DNA from: Geobacter sp.
GTDB taxonomy: Bacteria > Desulfobacterota > Desulfuromonadia > Geobacterales > DSM-12255
Direction of reading: 5' to 3'
Assembly (NCBI GenBank): GCA_012026855.1
Contig: VEOV01000121.1
Coordinates: forward strand, 1-8,210
Length of the DNA: 8,210 nucleotides
Position numbers and translations under genes: made by a program. Position 1 is the stretch's first letter. Every line of letters starts with the position of its first letter. Shown piece after piece: positions 1 to 5,791 of this stretch. The notes under the pieces were generated by a model that was not told the DNA's origin, did not search any database, and worked only from the letters and a program-made list of their open reading frames with translations.

Positions 1-591
1 ATTGCACCCCCCCATGGTGATGGAACCCAGACAGAGCTCGCCCAGATCGAAACGGCAGACCGTGTAGAGCTGCTTGCACTCCAGGCAGACCGGATATGCC
101 GGGAGATGGAAGGGAAGATTCCAGATAAGGTGCTGCACCAGCCGCTCGACTTCAGCCTTGTTCACCGGGCAGCCCGGCAGCTTCAGGTCAACGGGTACCA
201 CGTCAGCTACCGGCCTCACCGGCAGGGTCTCTTTCGGATCATCACCGTACACTTCGCGGTTGGCTTCAGCGGCATTGTAGGCGTTCTTGAGCCGGGCAAC
301 GCCGCCGAAACAGGCACAGCTGCCGAGCGCCACGAGCAGCTTGGCCCGCTTTCTGATCTCATGGAGCAGTGCGACCTCATCAGCCCTGCTGATGGCCCCT
401 TCGATGAGGGCAATATCGTAATCGTCGCCGGCAGCCGAGGAGATCTCCCGGAACTGGACGATTTCCACGGCATCGAGAAACGCCGCCAGGCTCTCCTCCC
501 GGTTGGCCAGCTGCAGTTCGCACCCTTCGCAGCTGGTGAAGTCAAAAACGGCGATGCGCGGCCGGTCGCTATCTATGCCGAGGTATCTCAT
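1..591 (-). CDS. [NiFe] hydrogenase small (delta) subunit, cytosolic group 3 type, 3' end off the window
   Basis: Reading the minus strand from the ATG at 591 gives 197 uninterrupted codons up to the window edge, so the C-terminus is missing. Visible motifs are those of the electron-transfer small subunit of cytosolic [NiFe] hydrogenases: CEGC (residues 21-24), GSCACFGG (90-97) and PGCPVN (139-144), which together supply the proximal 4Fe-4S ligands. These are followed by CLEC (169-172) and further cysteines at 179, 187 and 196 for additional clusters. There is no twin-arginine signal, so the protein should stay in the cytoplasm and pass electrons between the NiFe site of the large subunit and the flavin subunit encoded just upstream. 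The ATG overlaps the preceding stop by one base (TGATG) and has an AAGGAAG ribosome site. The counterpart is HydD of sulfhydrogenase or MvhG-like proteins. The usual CxGP(I/V)T element reads CLGSIT here. The large subunit should lie beyond position 1. Confidence 0.88.
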   Translation of the reverse strand, partial: MRYLGIDSDRPRIAVFDFTSCEGCELQLANREESLAAFLDAVEIVQFREISSAAGDDYDIALIEGAISRADEVALLHEIRKRAKLLVALGSCACFGGVARLKNAYNAAEANREVYGDDPKETLPVRPVADVVPVDLKLPGCPVNKAEVERLVQHLIWNLPFHLPAYPVCLECKQLYTVCRFDLGELCLGSITMGGCN

Positions 592-1499
592 CAGATAGCT
601 TCCTTCAGGTTCATGACCGTCCAGAAATCGAAGACCGGGCCCTCCATGCAGACATAGGTGGAGCCCACGTTGCAGCGGCAGCATTTGCCCATGCCGCAGT
701 GCATGCGCCGCTCCAGGGAGACGAACATCCGGTCCCGCGGCATGCCCTGATTGCTCAGCATGGTGCAGACGAACTTGAACATGACCGGCGGGCCACAGAC
801 GATGGCATAGGTTTCATCCAGCGCTACGTCGATTTTTTCCAGGAGGCTGGTGACCCGGCCAACCGGGCCGGTCCAGGCCGGGTCGGCCTGTTCGACGATA
901 ATGTCCAGGTTGACTCCGTCTACCCGCCGCCACTGCTCATACTGGTAGTCGAACAGGAGCTGGCTTGGATCTGTGGTGCCGTAGAGAATGTGAATCTGCC
1001 TGAAGTCGGAGCGATTCTCGGTGACAAAGGTGACTGGTGAACGGAGCGGGGCCAATCCCAATCCGCCGGCGATCAGCAGGACATTGTGCCCTTTCATCTT
1101 TTCCATGGGGAAGTAGGTGCCGAAGGGGCCGCGGATCCCGACCCTTGAACCTGGAGCAGCCCGGTGCAGCATGGTGGTGACTTTGCCGGCCTCGCGGATG
1201 CAGAGTTCGATGAAACCCTTTTGGGAGTTGGAGCCGGAGATGGAGATGGGCGCCTCGCCGAAACCGGGCACTTCCACCATGACGAACTGCCCCGGCAGGA
1301 ACGAGAAGCGCTCACGCTCCGACCGGTCGATAATGCGGATATGGAAGAGCTTCTCCTTTTCTGTCAGGCGGATGATGCTGACGATTTCGGCCTTGTACAT
1401 CCGGTCCACATTCATCAGATGGCTGCGCCGGTTAAAGTCCAGGGGCCGCTTCATTTCGTCTTCCTGGGTGACATCATAGGGGAACAGCAAAGGGGTCAT
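591..1499 (-). CDS. FAD/NAD(P)-binding oxidoreductase subunit (sulfhydrogenase gamma / HydG-type, PyrK-like)
   Basis: This 302-residue protein belongs to the ferredoxin-NADP reductase superfamily branch that contains PyrK, the sulfhydrogenase gamma subunit and anaerobic sulfite reductase subunit B. An FAD-binding barrel occupies about residues 35-135, with PISISGS (84-90) in place of the common RxYS motif. The NAD(P) domain has LLIAGGLGLAPLRS (141-154) and CGPPVM (235-240). The C-terminus binds a 2Fe-2S cluster through C268, C273, C276 and C284 (HCGMGKCCRC, then C). It would exchange electrons between NAD(P)H and the iron-sulfur subunits of the hydrogenase. The chosen ATG overlaps the upstream stop (ATGA) and has a strong AGGAGG seven bases away. 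The N-terminus is about 30 residues longer than the typical start of the family, and the internal Met16 and Met29 are alternatives. The HydG name used for Pyrococcus gamma subunits must not be confused with the FeFe-hydrogenase maturase HydG, which this is not. Confidence 0.9.
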   Translation of the reverse strand: MTPLLFPYDVTQEDEMKRPLDFNRRSHLMNVDRMYKAEIVSIIRLTEKEKLFHIRIIDRSERERFSFLPGQFVMVEVPGFGEAPISISGSNSQKGFIELCIREAGKVTTMLHRAAPGSRVGIRGPFGTYFPMEKMKGHNVLLIAGGLGLAPLRSPVTFVTENRSDFRQIHILYGTTDPSQLLFDYQYEQWRRVDGVNLDIIVEQADPAWTGPVGRVTSLLEKIDVALDETYAIVCGPPVMFKFVCTMLSNQGMPRDRMFVSLERRMHCGMGKCCRCNVGSTYVCMEGPVFDFWTVMNLKEAI

Positions 1500-2542
1500 G
1501 ACTGTTCCTCCTTGGCCAGCAGGTCACGGAAGATGTCCGGCGGATTGATCCCGGCCAGGCAGGTCCGGCTGCAGCGGCCGCAGCCGACGCATTTCGGTTC
1601 ATCGTAGGTTTCAACGAAGCCCCGGTGCTGGTGGTAGTAGCGGTACTTGAGGCGGGATTCCCGGGGCGGCCTGAAGTTGTGACCCCCGGCTACCGTGGCA
1701 AAATCAGCGAGATTGCAGGAGTAAAGCTGCCTGACCTTGGCGCCGGAGGTGAAGTCCATGGCAACGGCTTCATTGACGCCGTAGCAGTAGCAGGTAGGGC
1801 AGACCATGGCGCAGCTGCCGCAGCTGAGGCAGCGGGCACCCCACTTGTCCCAGACGTCGGCATTGAATTCGATATCCATGAGGTTTGGCAGCTGTTTGAC
1901 CGGCAGGTCAGGGTCAAAACCGTCGGCAATCCTTTTGCGCACCTCCAGGTAGGCCCCGGTGTCCTCATCCGTGACGTCACGCACCGTAACCCGGTGCAGG
2001 GTGCTATAGCCCCGGTCGGAATCAATGGCAACGAAATAGCGGTCGCCCAGGTCGGTGAGAAACAGGTCAAAGCCGCGATTGACGGTGTCGGTGCCAAGAG
2101 ACCGGCAGAACGCTCCCCGGCAGGGGGTGTGGTCAATGCCGATGATGAAGCTGTTCTTGCGCCGGGAGATGTAATAGGGGCTGGGGTAGAATTCCCGCGC
2201 CATTACCTTGTCCAGCTTGAGCAAAGCGTTGATGTCGCAGGCATGGAGACCGATGATCGCCCTGGGCTGCATCCGGTAGGAGATGTTCTGCGTCCAGTCT
2301 GCTTCGTTGAAGTCCCAGGTGGAAAGATTTTCACTGTAGGGGAGGAAATAGGTTTTGGCTGAATTGAGCGTTGTCTCGTAGCCGAGATCCATCTCTTCGG
2401 GGGTCTTGACCGGCAGATAGTTGTGCAGCGGTCTGCCGTCTTGCCCGGTGGCGATGACCCTGGGGGCGATGACCTCATGGGATTCAAGGAGCATGACCAG
2501 CAGACTGCGAAATTCGCTTTTATCGAGTATCTTGAAGAGCAT
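1496..2542 (-). CDS. 4Fe-4S electron-transfer subunit (sulfhydrogenase beta / HydB-type, AsrA-like)
   Basis: This 348-residue soluble protein ends in a two-cluster ferredoxin-like module: C238-LSC-GSC-C248P and C318-VGCGRC-C328. Extra cysteines follow the first motif at 251 and 253. The N-terminal ~230 residues carry conserved-looking elements IIGLHACDINAL (96-107) and TPCRGAFC (139-146), as in sulfhydrogenase beta subunits and anaerobic sulfite reductase subunit A. Its role is to wire electrons within the hydrogenase complex, or to an external acceptor such as ferredoxin or polysulfide. It is the first gene of the operon; the next gene starts inside its stop codon (ATGA overlap), implying translational coupling and fixed stoichiometry. 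The start has GGAG about six bases upstream, and the sequence 50-80 bases upstream contains a convincing promoter. Because beta and gamma subunits also accompany sulfite reductases, it is the small subunit next door that makes hydrogenase the better call. Confidence 0.88.
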   Translation of the reverse strand: MLFKILDKSEFRSLLVMLLESHEVIAPRVIATGQDGRPLHNYLPVKTPEEMDLGYETTLNSAKTYFLPYSENLSTWDFNEADWTQNISYRMQPRAIIGLHACDINALLKLDKVMAREFYPSPYYISRRKNSFIIGIDHTPCRGAFCRSLGTDTVNRGFDLFLTDLGDRYFVAIDSDRGYSTLHRVTVRDVTDEDTGAYLEVRKRIADGFDPDLPVKQLPNLMDIEFNADVWDKWGARCLSCGSCAMVCPTCYCYGVNEAVAMDFTSGAKVRQLYSCNLADFATVAGGHNFRPPRESRLKYRYYHQHRGFVETYDEPKCVGCGRCSRTCLAGINPPDIFRDLLAKEEQS

Positions 2543-2576
2543 GACGACTCCGTTGCCGGACTGTCTGAGTTGCTAA

Positions 2577-2600
2577 TAAAATTTGAATACCTTAATTTTA
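2577..2600. promoter_or_regulatory. AT-rich inverted repeat over the -10 region and start site, possible operator
   Basis: TAAAATT at 2577-2583 and its exact reverse complement AATTTTA at 2594-2600 flank a ten-base spacer. One arm contains the proposed -10 hexamer and the other lies just past the expected start point. This is a plausible place for a repressor, but seven-base AT-rich arms can arise by chance and I do not recognise the site as belonging to a known regulator. Confidence 0.3.
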
Positions 2601-2622
2601 TCACCCAGGTGGCTGGCGTCAA
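2595..2622 (-). promoter_or_regulatory. sigma70-type promoter of the hydrogenase operon
   Basis: On the minus strand TTGACG (2622-2617) is separated by 16 bases from TAAAAT (2600-2595). Each hexamer matches five of six consensus bases. Transcription would begin near 2588, leaving a leader of about 45 bases before the beta-subunit ATG. Function is inferred from sequence only. Confidence 0.55.
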
Positions 2623-2689
2623 TCTGTTTCTCAGTCTGTTCCATGTTGAGCGGGACTATCAGCTTGAATGCCATAGCTGATTGGCAAGG

Positions 2690-2722
2690 AACGGCCCCCC
2701 GCATTCGCTGCGGGGGGCCGTT
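2690..2722 (-). terminator. GC-rich hairpin terminator downstream of the PKD lipoprotein gene
   Basis: A perfect 13-bp stem (AACGGCCCCCCGC at 2690-2702 against GCGGGGGGCCGTT at 2710-2722) closes a seven-base loop. It starts about 30 bases after the lipoprotein stop. The stem is very stable, but the tract after it on the minus strand (TTCCTTGCC) is a poor U-run, so termination may be incomplete. It separates the lipoprotein gene from the hydrogenase promoter, both on the same strand. Confidence 0.7.
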
Positions 2723-2752
2723 GTTGATGCTGCATTCTTGCTGTAGCCGAAG

Positions 2753-3916
2753 CTACGGGACGGTGATGGTCTGGACCATAGTATTAGTCAGCCCCGCGCT
2801 ATCCATTATGGTAAGAGCTAACGAATATGTTCCCGAGGTCGAATAGGTATGAGTTGCAACTACACCAAAATCTTGCGGACTTGCATCGCCCCAATCCCAC
2901 GTGTAACTGACAATAGTCCCATTAGGTGACGACGATGAACTGCCGTCTGCAGTTACAACAATCGCCCCTGTGCTTATGTCAACTATATAGCTGAATGAAG
3001 CAACTGGATCTTGTGGGAACGTAGCCACAAGTTGCGCCGATTTGGTGGCGCTCTTCGTTGCACTATCAGTGACCGTCAGGGTTATGCCATAGGTGCCTGG
3101 AGTCTGGTATACGTGGCTTACATTCATACCAGTAGCTGTTGAGCCATCGCCGAAATCCCAGGAATAATTGGTGATAGCGCCATTCGGTGAAGAACTGGCA
3201 CTGGCGTCAAAAAGGACGGACAGTGGTACCGAGCCGCTGGTGGGTGAGAAGGTGAACTCCGCCACCGGATTCAGCACCACCGGCGCGGTCGGCATGGACC
3301 AGACTTCCAGCTGGATGAAGGAGTATTTCGGTCCGGCCAGGTTGATCTGCAGTGTGTCGGCGAGGTTAACCGTCACCGGAATCAACGCCTTGCCCTGTGT
3401 CCGCGGGATCTGGTTCGGGGCGATGACCGTCTGACCGTTCAGGATGACCTCGACGCTGGTCGGGTTCCAGGCCAGGGCTATGGCACGGGACGCTTCACAT
3501 ACCTTGATCTGCTTGGCAGTGCCGACACAGGGAGTGGTCGGAATATCCTTGCCGAAGGAGTTATAAAAAACCAGCGTCCCCTGGGCGCCGTCCACCAGTC
3601 CGGCAAAGGATTTTGAAACGGCAAGGGTCCCGGATTTCGGAACCACAAAGATGCTCTTGCCAAAAACTTTCTGCTCCCCGGCCACCGGTGCTGCCGGTAA
3701 CGCCACTTTGGCCAGCGCTGCGGCATTGGCGTCTAAGCTGGCGACGGAATCATTGATCGCCTTGACCATGGCCACATCCTGCGCCGTCGGGGATACTTGC
3801 GTACCGCTTACAGTCGAAGCCGTACTCTGCCCGTCACCGCCGCTCCCGCATCCGGAGAGCGCCAGCAGCAACAGTACGACAGGGACCATGAAGTATCGTG
3901 TAAATGATGATTTCAT
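2753..3916 (-). CDS. Lipoprotein with two C-terminal PKD domains
   Basis: The 387-residue product starts with a basic n-region, a hydrophobic stretch (residues 9-20) and the lipobox LSGC, with the lipidated cysteine at 23. Glycine follows it rather than Asp, so outer-membrane or surface placement is expected. A low-complexity Ser/Gly/Thr linker (24-45) leads to a domain of about 160 residues (50-210) that I do not recognise; it has two cysteines at 130 and 140 that could form a disulfide. Two PKD domains follow at about 217-299 and 304-387, with the hallmarks YSWDFGDGS (251-259) then HVYQTPGTY (268-276), and YTWDWGD (338-344) then HTYSTSGTY (356-364). PKD folds generally act as surface adhesion or carbohydrate/protein-binding modules; no catalytic domain is visible. 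The ATG has GGAGGG five bases upstream. The gene stands alone and is divergent from the radical SAM gene. Base composition falls from about 62% GC in the N-terminal part to about 49% in the PKD part. Confidence 0.85.
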   Translation of the reverse strand: MKSSFTRYFMVPVVLLLLALSGCGSGGDGQSTASTVSGTQVSPTAQDVAMVKAINDSVASLDANAAALAKVALPAAPVAGEQKVFGKSIFVVPKSGTLAVSKSFAGLVDGAQGTLVFYNSFGKDIPTTPCVGTAKQIKVCEASRAIALAWNPTSVEVILNGQTVIAPNQIPRTQGKALIPVTVNLADTLQINLAGPKYSFIQLEVWSMPTAPVVLNPVAEFTFSPTSGSVPLSVLFDASASSSPNGAITNYSWDFGDGSTATGMNVSHVYQTPGTYGITLTVTDSATKSATKSAQLVATFPQDPVASFSYIVDISTGAIVVTADGSSSSSPNGTIVSYTWDWGDASPQDFGVVATHTYSTSGTYSLALTIMDSAGLTNTMVQTITVP

Positions 3917-4088
3917 GATGTCCCTCCTTCTGTTCTGCGTAACACGTAGAACTTTTTTTTTGATATCTTTGATTCAATCGTGCGCTCGTTGCAATTGAAT
4001 GTCAATGTCAAAATAACTGTGAATGCCTGTGTAGAGGCCTTGCAGCGAGCGGTTGCTCCTCATGCCGTAATCGGGTATCATCCTGTCC
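3917..4088. promoter_or_regulatory. Divergent intergenic region, weak promoter evidence
   Basis: This 172-base gap must hold the promoters of the leftward lipoprotein gene and the rightward radical SAM gene. On the minus strand a tandem TTGACATTGACA (4011-4000) offers -35 candidates, but the hexamer 17 bases from the second copy, CACGAT, is poor. An A9 tract lies at about 3953-3961 (T-run on the plus strand). I see no convincing -10 element, operator or terminator for either direction. Confidence 0.3.
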
Positions 4089-5003
4089 ATGAACGCAAAA
4101 CGCTACACCCCTTTTTCCGAAGAGCTTAAGCGGGTCTTCGGCTGCCGCGTGCATCGCATCTCCATCGACGCCGGGTTCACCTGCCCCAACCGGGACGGCA
4201 CGGTTGGCAGGGATGGCTGCGTTTTCTGCAGCGACCGCGGCGCCGGCTCCTTTGGCATTGCCCGGGGGCTGAGCATTGCCGGTCAGCTGGAACATGGCAA
4301 GGAGATAATGGTCAGGAAGTACAAGGCAAAGAAATTCATCGCCTATTTTCAGTCCTACTCTAACACCTATGCCGCTCCGGAACAGTTGCGGGCCCTGTAT
4401 GACGAGGCGCTCGCCCAGCCCGATATTGTCGGCCTGATCGTCGGTACCCGCCCTGATTGCCTCGCTCCGGAGATAGTTGATCTGCTGGCCGAGTACAGCC
4501 GCAGGACCTATTTCTGGCTGGAGCTGGGGTTGCAGTCCCCACACGACAAGACATTGCAGGCGATAGGTAGGGGACATGACAGTGCCACTTTTTTTGAAGC
4601 GGCCGCGAGGGTCAAGGCAGCCGGGCTGCGGCTCTGCGTCCATGTCATTCTCGGGCTGCCGGGAGAGAGCCGGGAGGAGATGCTTGCTTCAGCCGGGATG
4701 ATGAACGCTCTGGGCATTGACGGCATCAAGATCCACCTGCTCCATGTGAACCGGAATACCCGGCTGAACGACCATTATCAAAATGGTGCCGTAGGACTGC
4801 TGGAAAAAAGCGAATATGTGGCGCTGGTCTGCGATTATCTGGAGCTGCTCGACCCGCGCATCTTCATCCAGCGCATGACCGGCGACGGCGGCAAGGACCT
4901 GGTGGCGCCCCTCTGGTCGGCGGCCAAGTTTGAAACCCTCAATGCCATTGACGCTGAGCTGGAGCGGCGTGGCAGCAGGCAGGGCTTGCTCCGTGGCCCG
5001 TGA
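4089..5003 (+). CDS. Radical SAM protein, TIGR01212 family (E. coli YhcC-like)
   Basis: The 304-residue product matches the TIGR01212/YhcC family in length and motifs. The SAM-binding 4Fe-4S cluster is carried by an expanded motif, C32-X11-C44-X2-C47, instead of the common CX3CX2C. Other family-type blocks are RISIDAGFTCPNRDGT (23-38), FQSYSNTYA (87-95), GTRPDC (119-124), WLELGLQS (143-150), IGRGHD (159-164), HVILGLPGE (185-193), IKIHLLHV (213-220) and QRMTGD (261-266). The layout resembles the Elp3-like radical SAM proteins; the precise reaction is not known to me, so none is assigned. The ATG is the natural family start, and an in-frame TAA at 4068 excludes extension, but no Shine-Dalgarno sequence is evident in front of it, which suggests weak or unusual initiation. 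The gene is monocistronic: its leftward neighbour is divergent, and the groESL promoter lies about 210 bases after its stop. Confidence 0.9.
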   Translation: MNAKRYTPFSEELKRVFGCRVHRISIDAGFTCPNRDGTVGRDGCVFCSDRGAGSFGIARGLSIAGQLEHGKEIMVRKYKAKKFIAYFQSYSNTYAAPEQLRALYDEALAQPDIVGLIVGTRPDCLAPEIVDLLAEYSRRTYFWLELGLQSPHDKTLQAIGRGHDSATFFEAAARVKAAGLRLCVHVILGLPGESREEMLASAGMMNALGIDGIKIHLLHVNRNTRLNDHYQNGAVGLLEKSEYVALVCDYLELLDPRIFIQRMTGDGGKDLVAPLWSAAKFETLNAIDAELERRGSRQGLLRGP

Positions 5004-5151
5004 CAGGGAGGGCCGGCTCTCTCTGCAACGCCTCTGCTTCACCAGCCTTAGTAGGTATTTTGTCTTGTTGTGCGAAATTCCGGTCTGCTGAGGTGCTGCG
5101 GCTTGCATTGCATGAAGCCCCGGCTGTTTCCGTTCGATCCGGCCCTCCCTG
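5004..5151. repeat. Long-range 13-bp inverted repeat in the stretch before groES
   Basis: CAGGGAGGGCCGG (5004-5016), starting on the base after the radical SAM stop, is the exact reverse complement of CCGGCCCTCCCTG (5139-5151). The arms enclose 122 bases. Apart from this pair and the groESL control elements further right, the 324-base gap 5004-5327 shows no convincing gene or terminator. A 60-codon frame at 5070-5252 has no ribosome site and runs into the CIRCE element. Confidence 0.5.
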
Positions 5152-5210
5152 CCACAGGCCATAGAGAAAGCCCCTCCGGCATTTCCTGGAAAAAATTTCC
5201 GCTTCACCCC

Positions 5211-5239
5211 TTGATTTTTGGCCAGAGGCTGTTTATATT
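5211..5239 (+). promoter_or_regulatory. sigma70-type promoter of groES-groEL
   Basis: TTGATT (5211-5216) and TATATT (5234-5239) are spaced by exactly 17 bases, predicting a start near 5246, immediately before the CIRCE operator. This is the usual vegetative-promoter-plus-HrcA arrangement. I see no heat-shock sigma32-type elements near it. Confidence 0.75.
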
Positions 5240-5248
5240 GCCTAACAG

Positions 5249-5275
5249 TTAGCACTCAGCAGCTTTGAGTGCTAA
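5249..5275. promoter_or_regulatory. CIRCE operator (HrcA binding site)
   Basis: TTAGCACTC (5249-5257), nine bases, GAGTGCTAA (5267-5275): a perfect 9-bp inverted repeat identical to the CIRCE consensus. It lies at the expected transcription start and in the 5' leader of groES. By established knowledge of this element it is bound by the HrcA repressor, whose activity depends on GroEL, giving feedback control of the chaperonin. hrcA itself is not in the window. Confidence 0.96.
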
Positions 5276-5327
5276 ATTTGTCTCGCTAACCTGTTTATTT
5301 CACACTAAAGAAAGGAGAATGAAACGC

Positions 5328-5615
5328 ATGAATCTCAGACCGTTGCAGGACCGTATCATTGTAAAGAGGGTCGAAGAAGAGACCAAGACTGCTGGAGGTA
5401 TCTTCATCCCTGAAACCGCCAAAGAGAAGCCGCAACGCGGCCAGGTAGTTGCTGCCGGCAAGGGCAAGAAAACCGAGGAAGGCAAGGTTCTGCCGCTGGA
5501 TGTCAAGGTGGGCGATATCGTGCTGTTCGGCAAATATGCCGGTACTGAAGTCAAGGTTGATGGCGATGAGTATTTGATGATGCGCGAAGACGACATCCTC
5601 GCCGTCGTGGAATAA
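5328..5615 (+). CDS. groES: Co-chaperonin GroES (Hsp10)
   Basis: The 95-residue product has the standard GroES length and sequence: MNLRPLQDRIIVKR at the start, the mobile-loop region ETKTAGGIFIPE (about 18-29) with the IFIP stretch that docks on the GroEL apical domain, and GDIVLFGKYAGTEVK followed by EYLMMREDDILAVVE at the end. The heptameric lid caps the GroEL cavity during ATP-driven folding in the cytoplasm. I chose the ATG at 5328 because the GGAG at 5314-5317 is ten bases away and the protein then starts like other GroES. The in-frame ATG at 5319 is only one base from that ribosome site, and a still earlier frame opening at 5265 overlaps CIRCE. groEL follows after a 176-base gap that contains a hairpin repeat. 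Confidence 0.97.
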   Translation: MNLRPLQDRIIVKRVEEETKTAGGIFIPETAKEKPQRGQVVAAGKGKKTEEGKVLPLDVKVGDIVLFGKYAGTEVKVDGDEYLMMREDDILAVVE

Positions 5616-5708
5616 GGAACGAGCCTTTTCCGCGCTGGCCCCGCCGGCTTTCGCCATGTTCTTGTGCGGCGTAGCGCTGCTACGCCTCCGCGACACGGCT
5701 CATCCGAC
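5616..5708 (+). repeat. Intergenic hairpin repeat, copy A (between groES and groEL)
   Basis: This segment begins on the base after the groES stop and matches a second segment behind groEL. Its first 24 bases agree at 21 of 24 positions with copy B. A 22-base middle part is poorly conserved. A 30-base core (5662-5691) is identical in both copies, and similarity resumes with CGGCTC at 5696. Inside the core, GGCGTAGC (5668-5675) and GCTACGCC (5679-5686) form an 8-bp stem with a three-base loop. It resembles REP-type dispersed palindromes; in the groESL mRNA it would form a hairpin between the two genes. Confidence 0.8.
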
Positions 5709-5791
5709 GGAACCATCATCGAAAAAATCTCATTCCAAACAGCTTTATTTAAAAACAGACACATACAAATCTTCAATGGAGGAATAAATTA

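Larger units (their letters stand above)
2573..2674 (-). other. 33-codon open frame upstream of the hydrogenase operon, probably not a gene
   Basis: An ATG at 2674 opens 33 codons ending in TAG at 2575-2573, in the same reading frame as the beta-subunit gene 30 bases downstream. The peptide begins MAFKLIVPLNMEQ and ends KVFKFY. No good ribosome site precedes it, and the best promoter for the operon lies inside it, so an mRNA starting there could not translate it. It may be chance, or the remnant of an older, longer N-terminus or of an upstream gene. Confidence 0.12.

Noticed and set aside
106..657. 183-codon open frame on the plus strand
   Set aside because: It lies antisense to the hydrogenase small and gamma subunit genes, whose cysteine motifs and start/stop overlaps are clear; the frame is a by-product of GC-rich coding sequence.
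1625..2362. 245-codon open frame on the plus strand
   Set aside because: It is entirely antisense to the 4Fe-4S beta subunit; no domain or ribosome site supports it.
4008..4643. 211-codon open frame on the minus strand
   Set aside because: It is antisense to the radical SAM gene and has no recognisable motif.
5070..5252. 60-codon plus-strand frame in the gap before groES
   Set aside because: It has no ribosome site, low-complexity Pro/Cys/Arg-rich content, and it runs through the groESL promoter into CIRCE.
4689..5255. 188-codon minus-strand frame reaching from the groES leader into the radical SAM gene
   Set aside because: Its start overlaps the CIRCE element, it has no ribosome site, and more than half is antisense to a well-supported gene.
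5265..5327. Longer N-terminus for GroES starting at 5265 or 5319
   Set aside because: 5265 is inside the CIRCE operator, and 5319 is one base from the GGAG. The start at 5328 gives the standard GroES N-terminus.
5695..5791. Second promoter directly upstream of groEL
   Set aside because: The A/T-rich stretch has TTTATT-like and TACAAA-like strings, but no pair with acceptable match and spacing.
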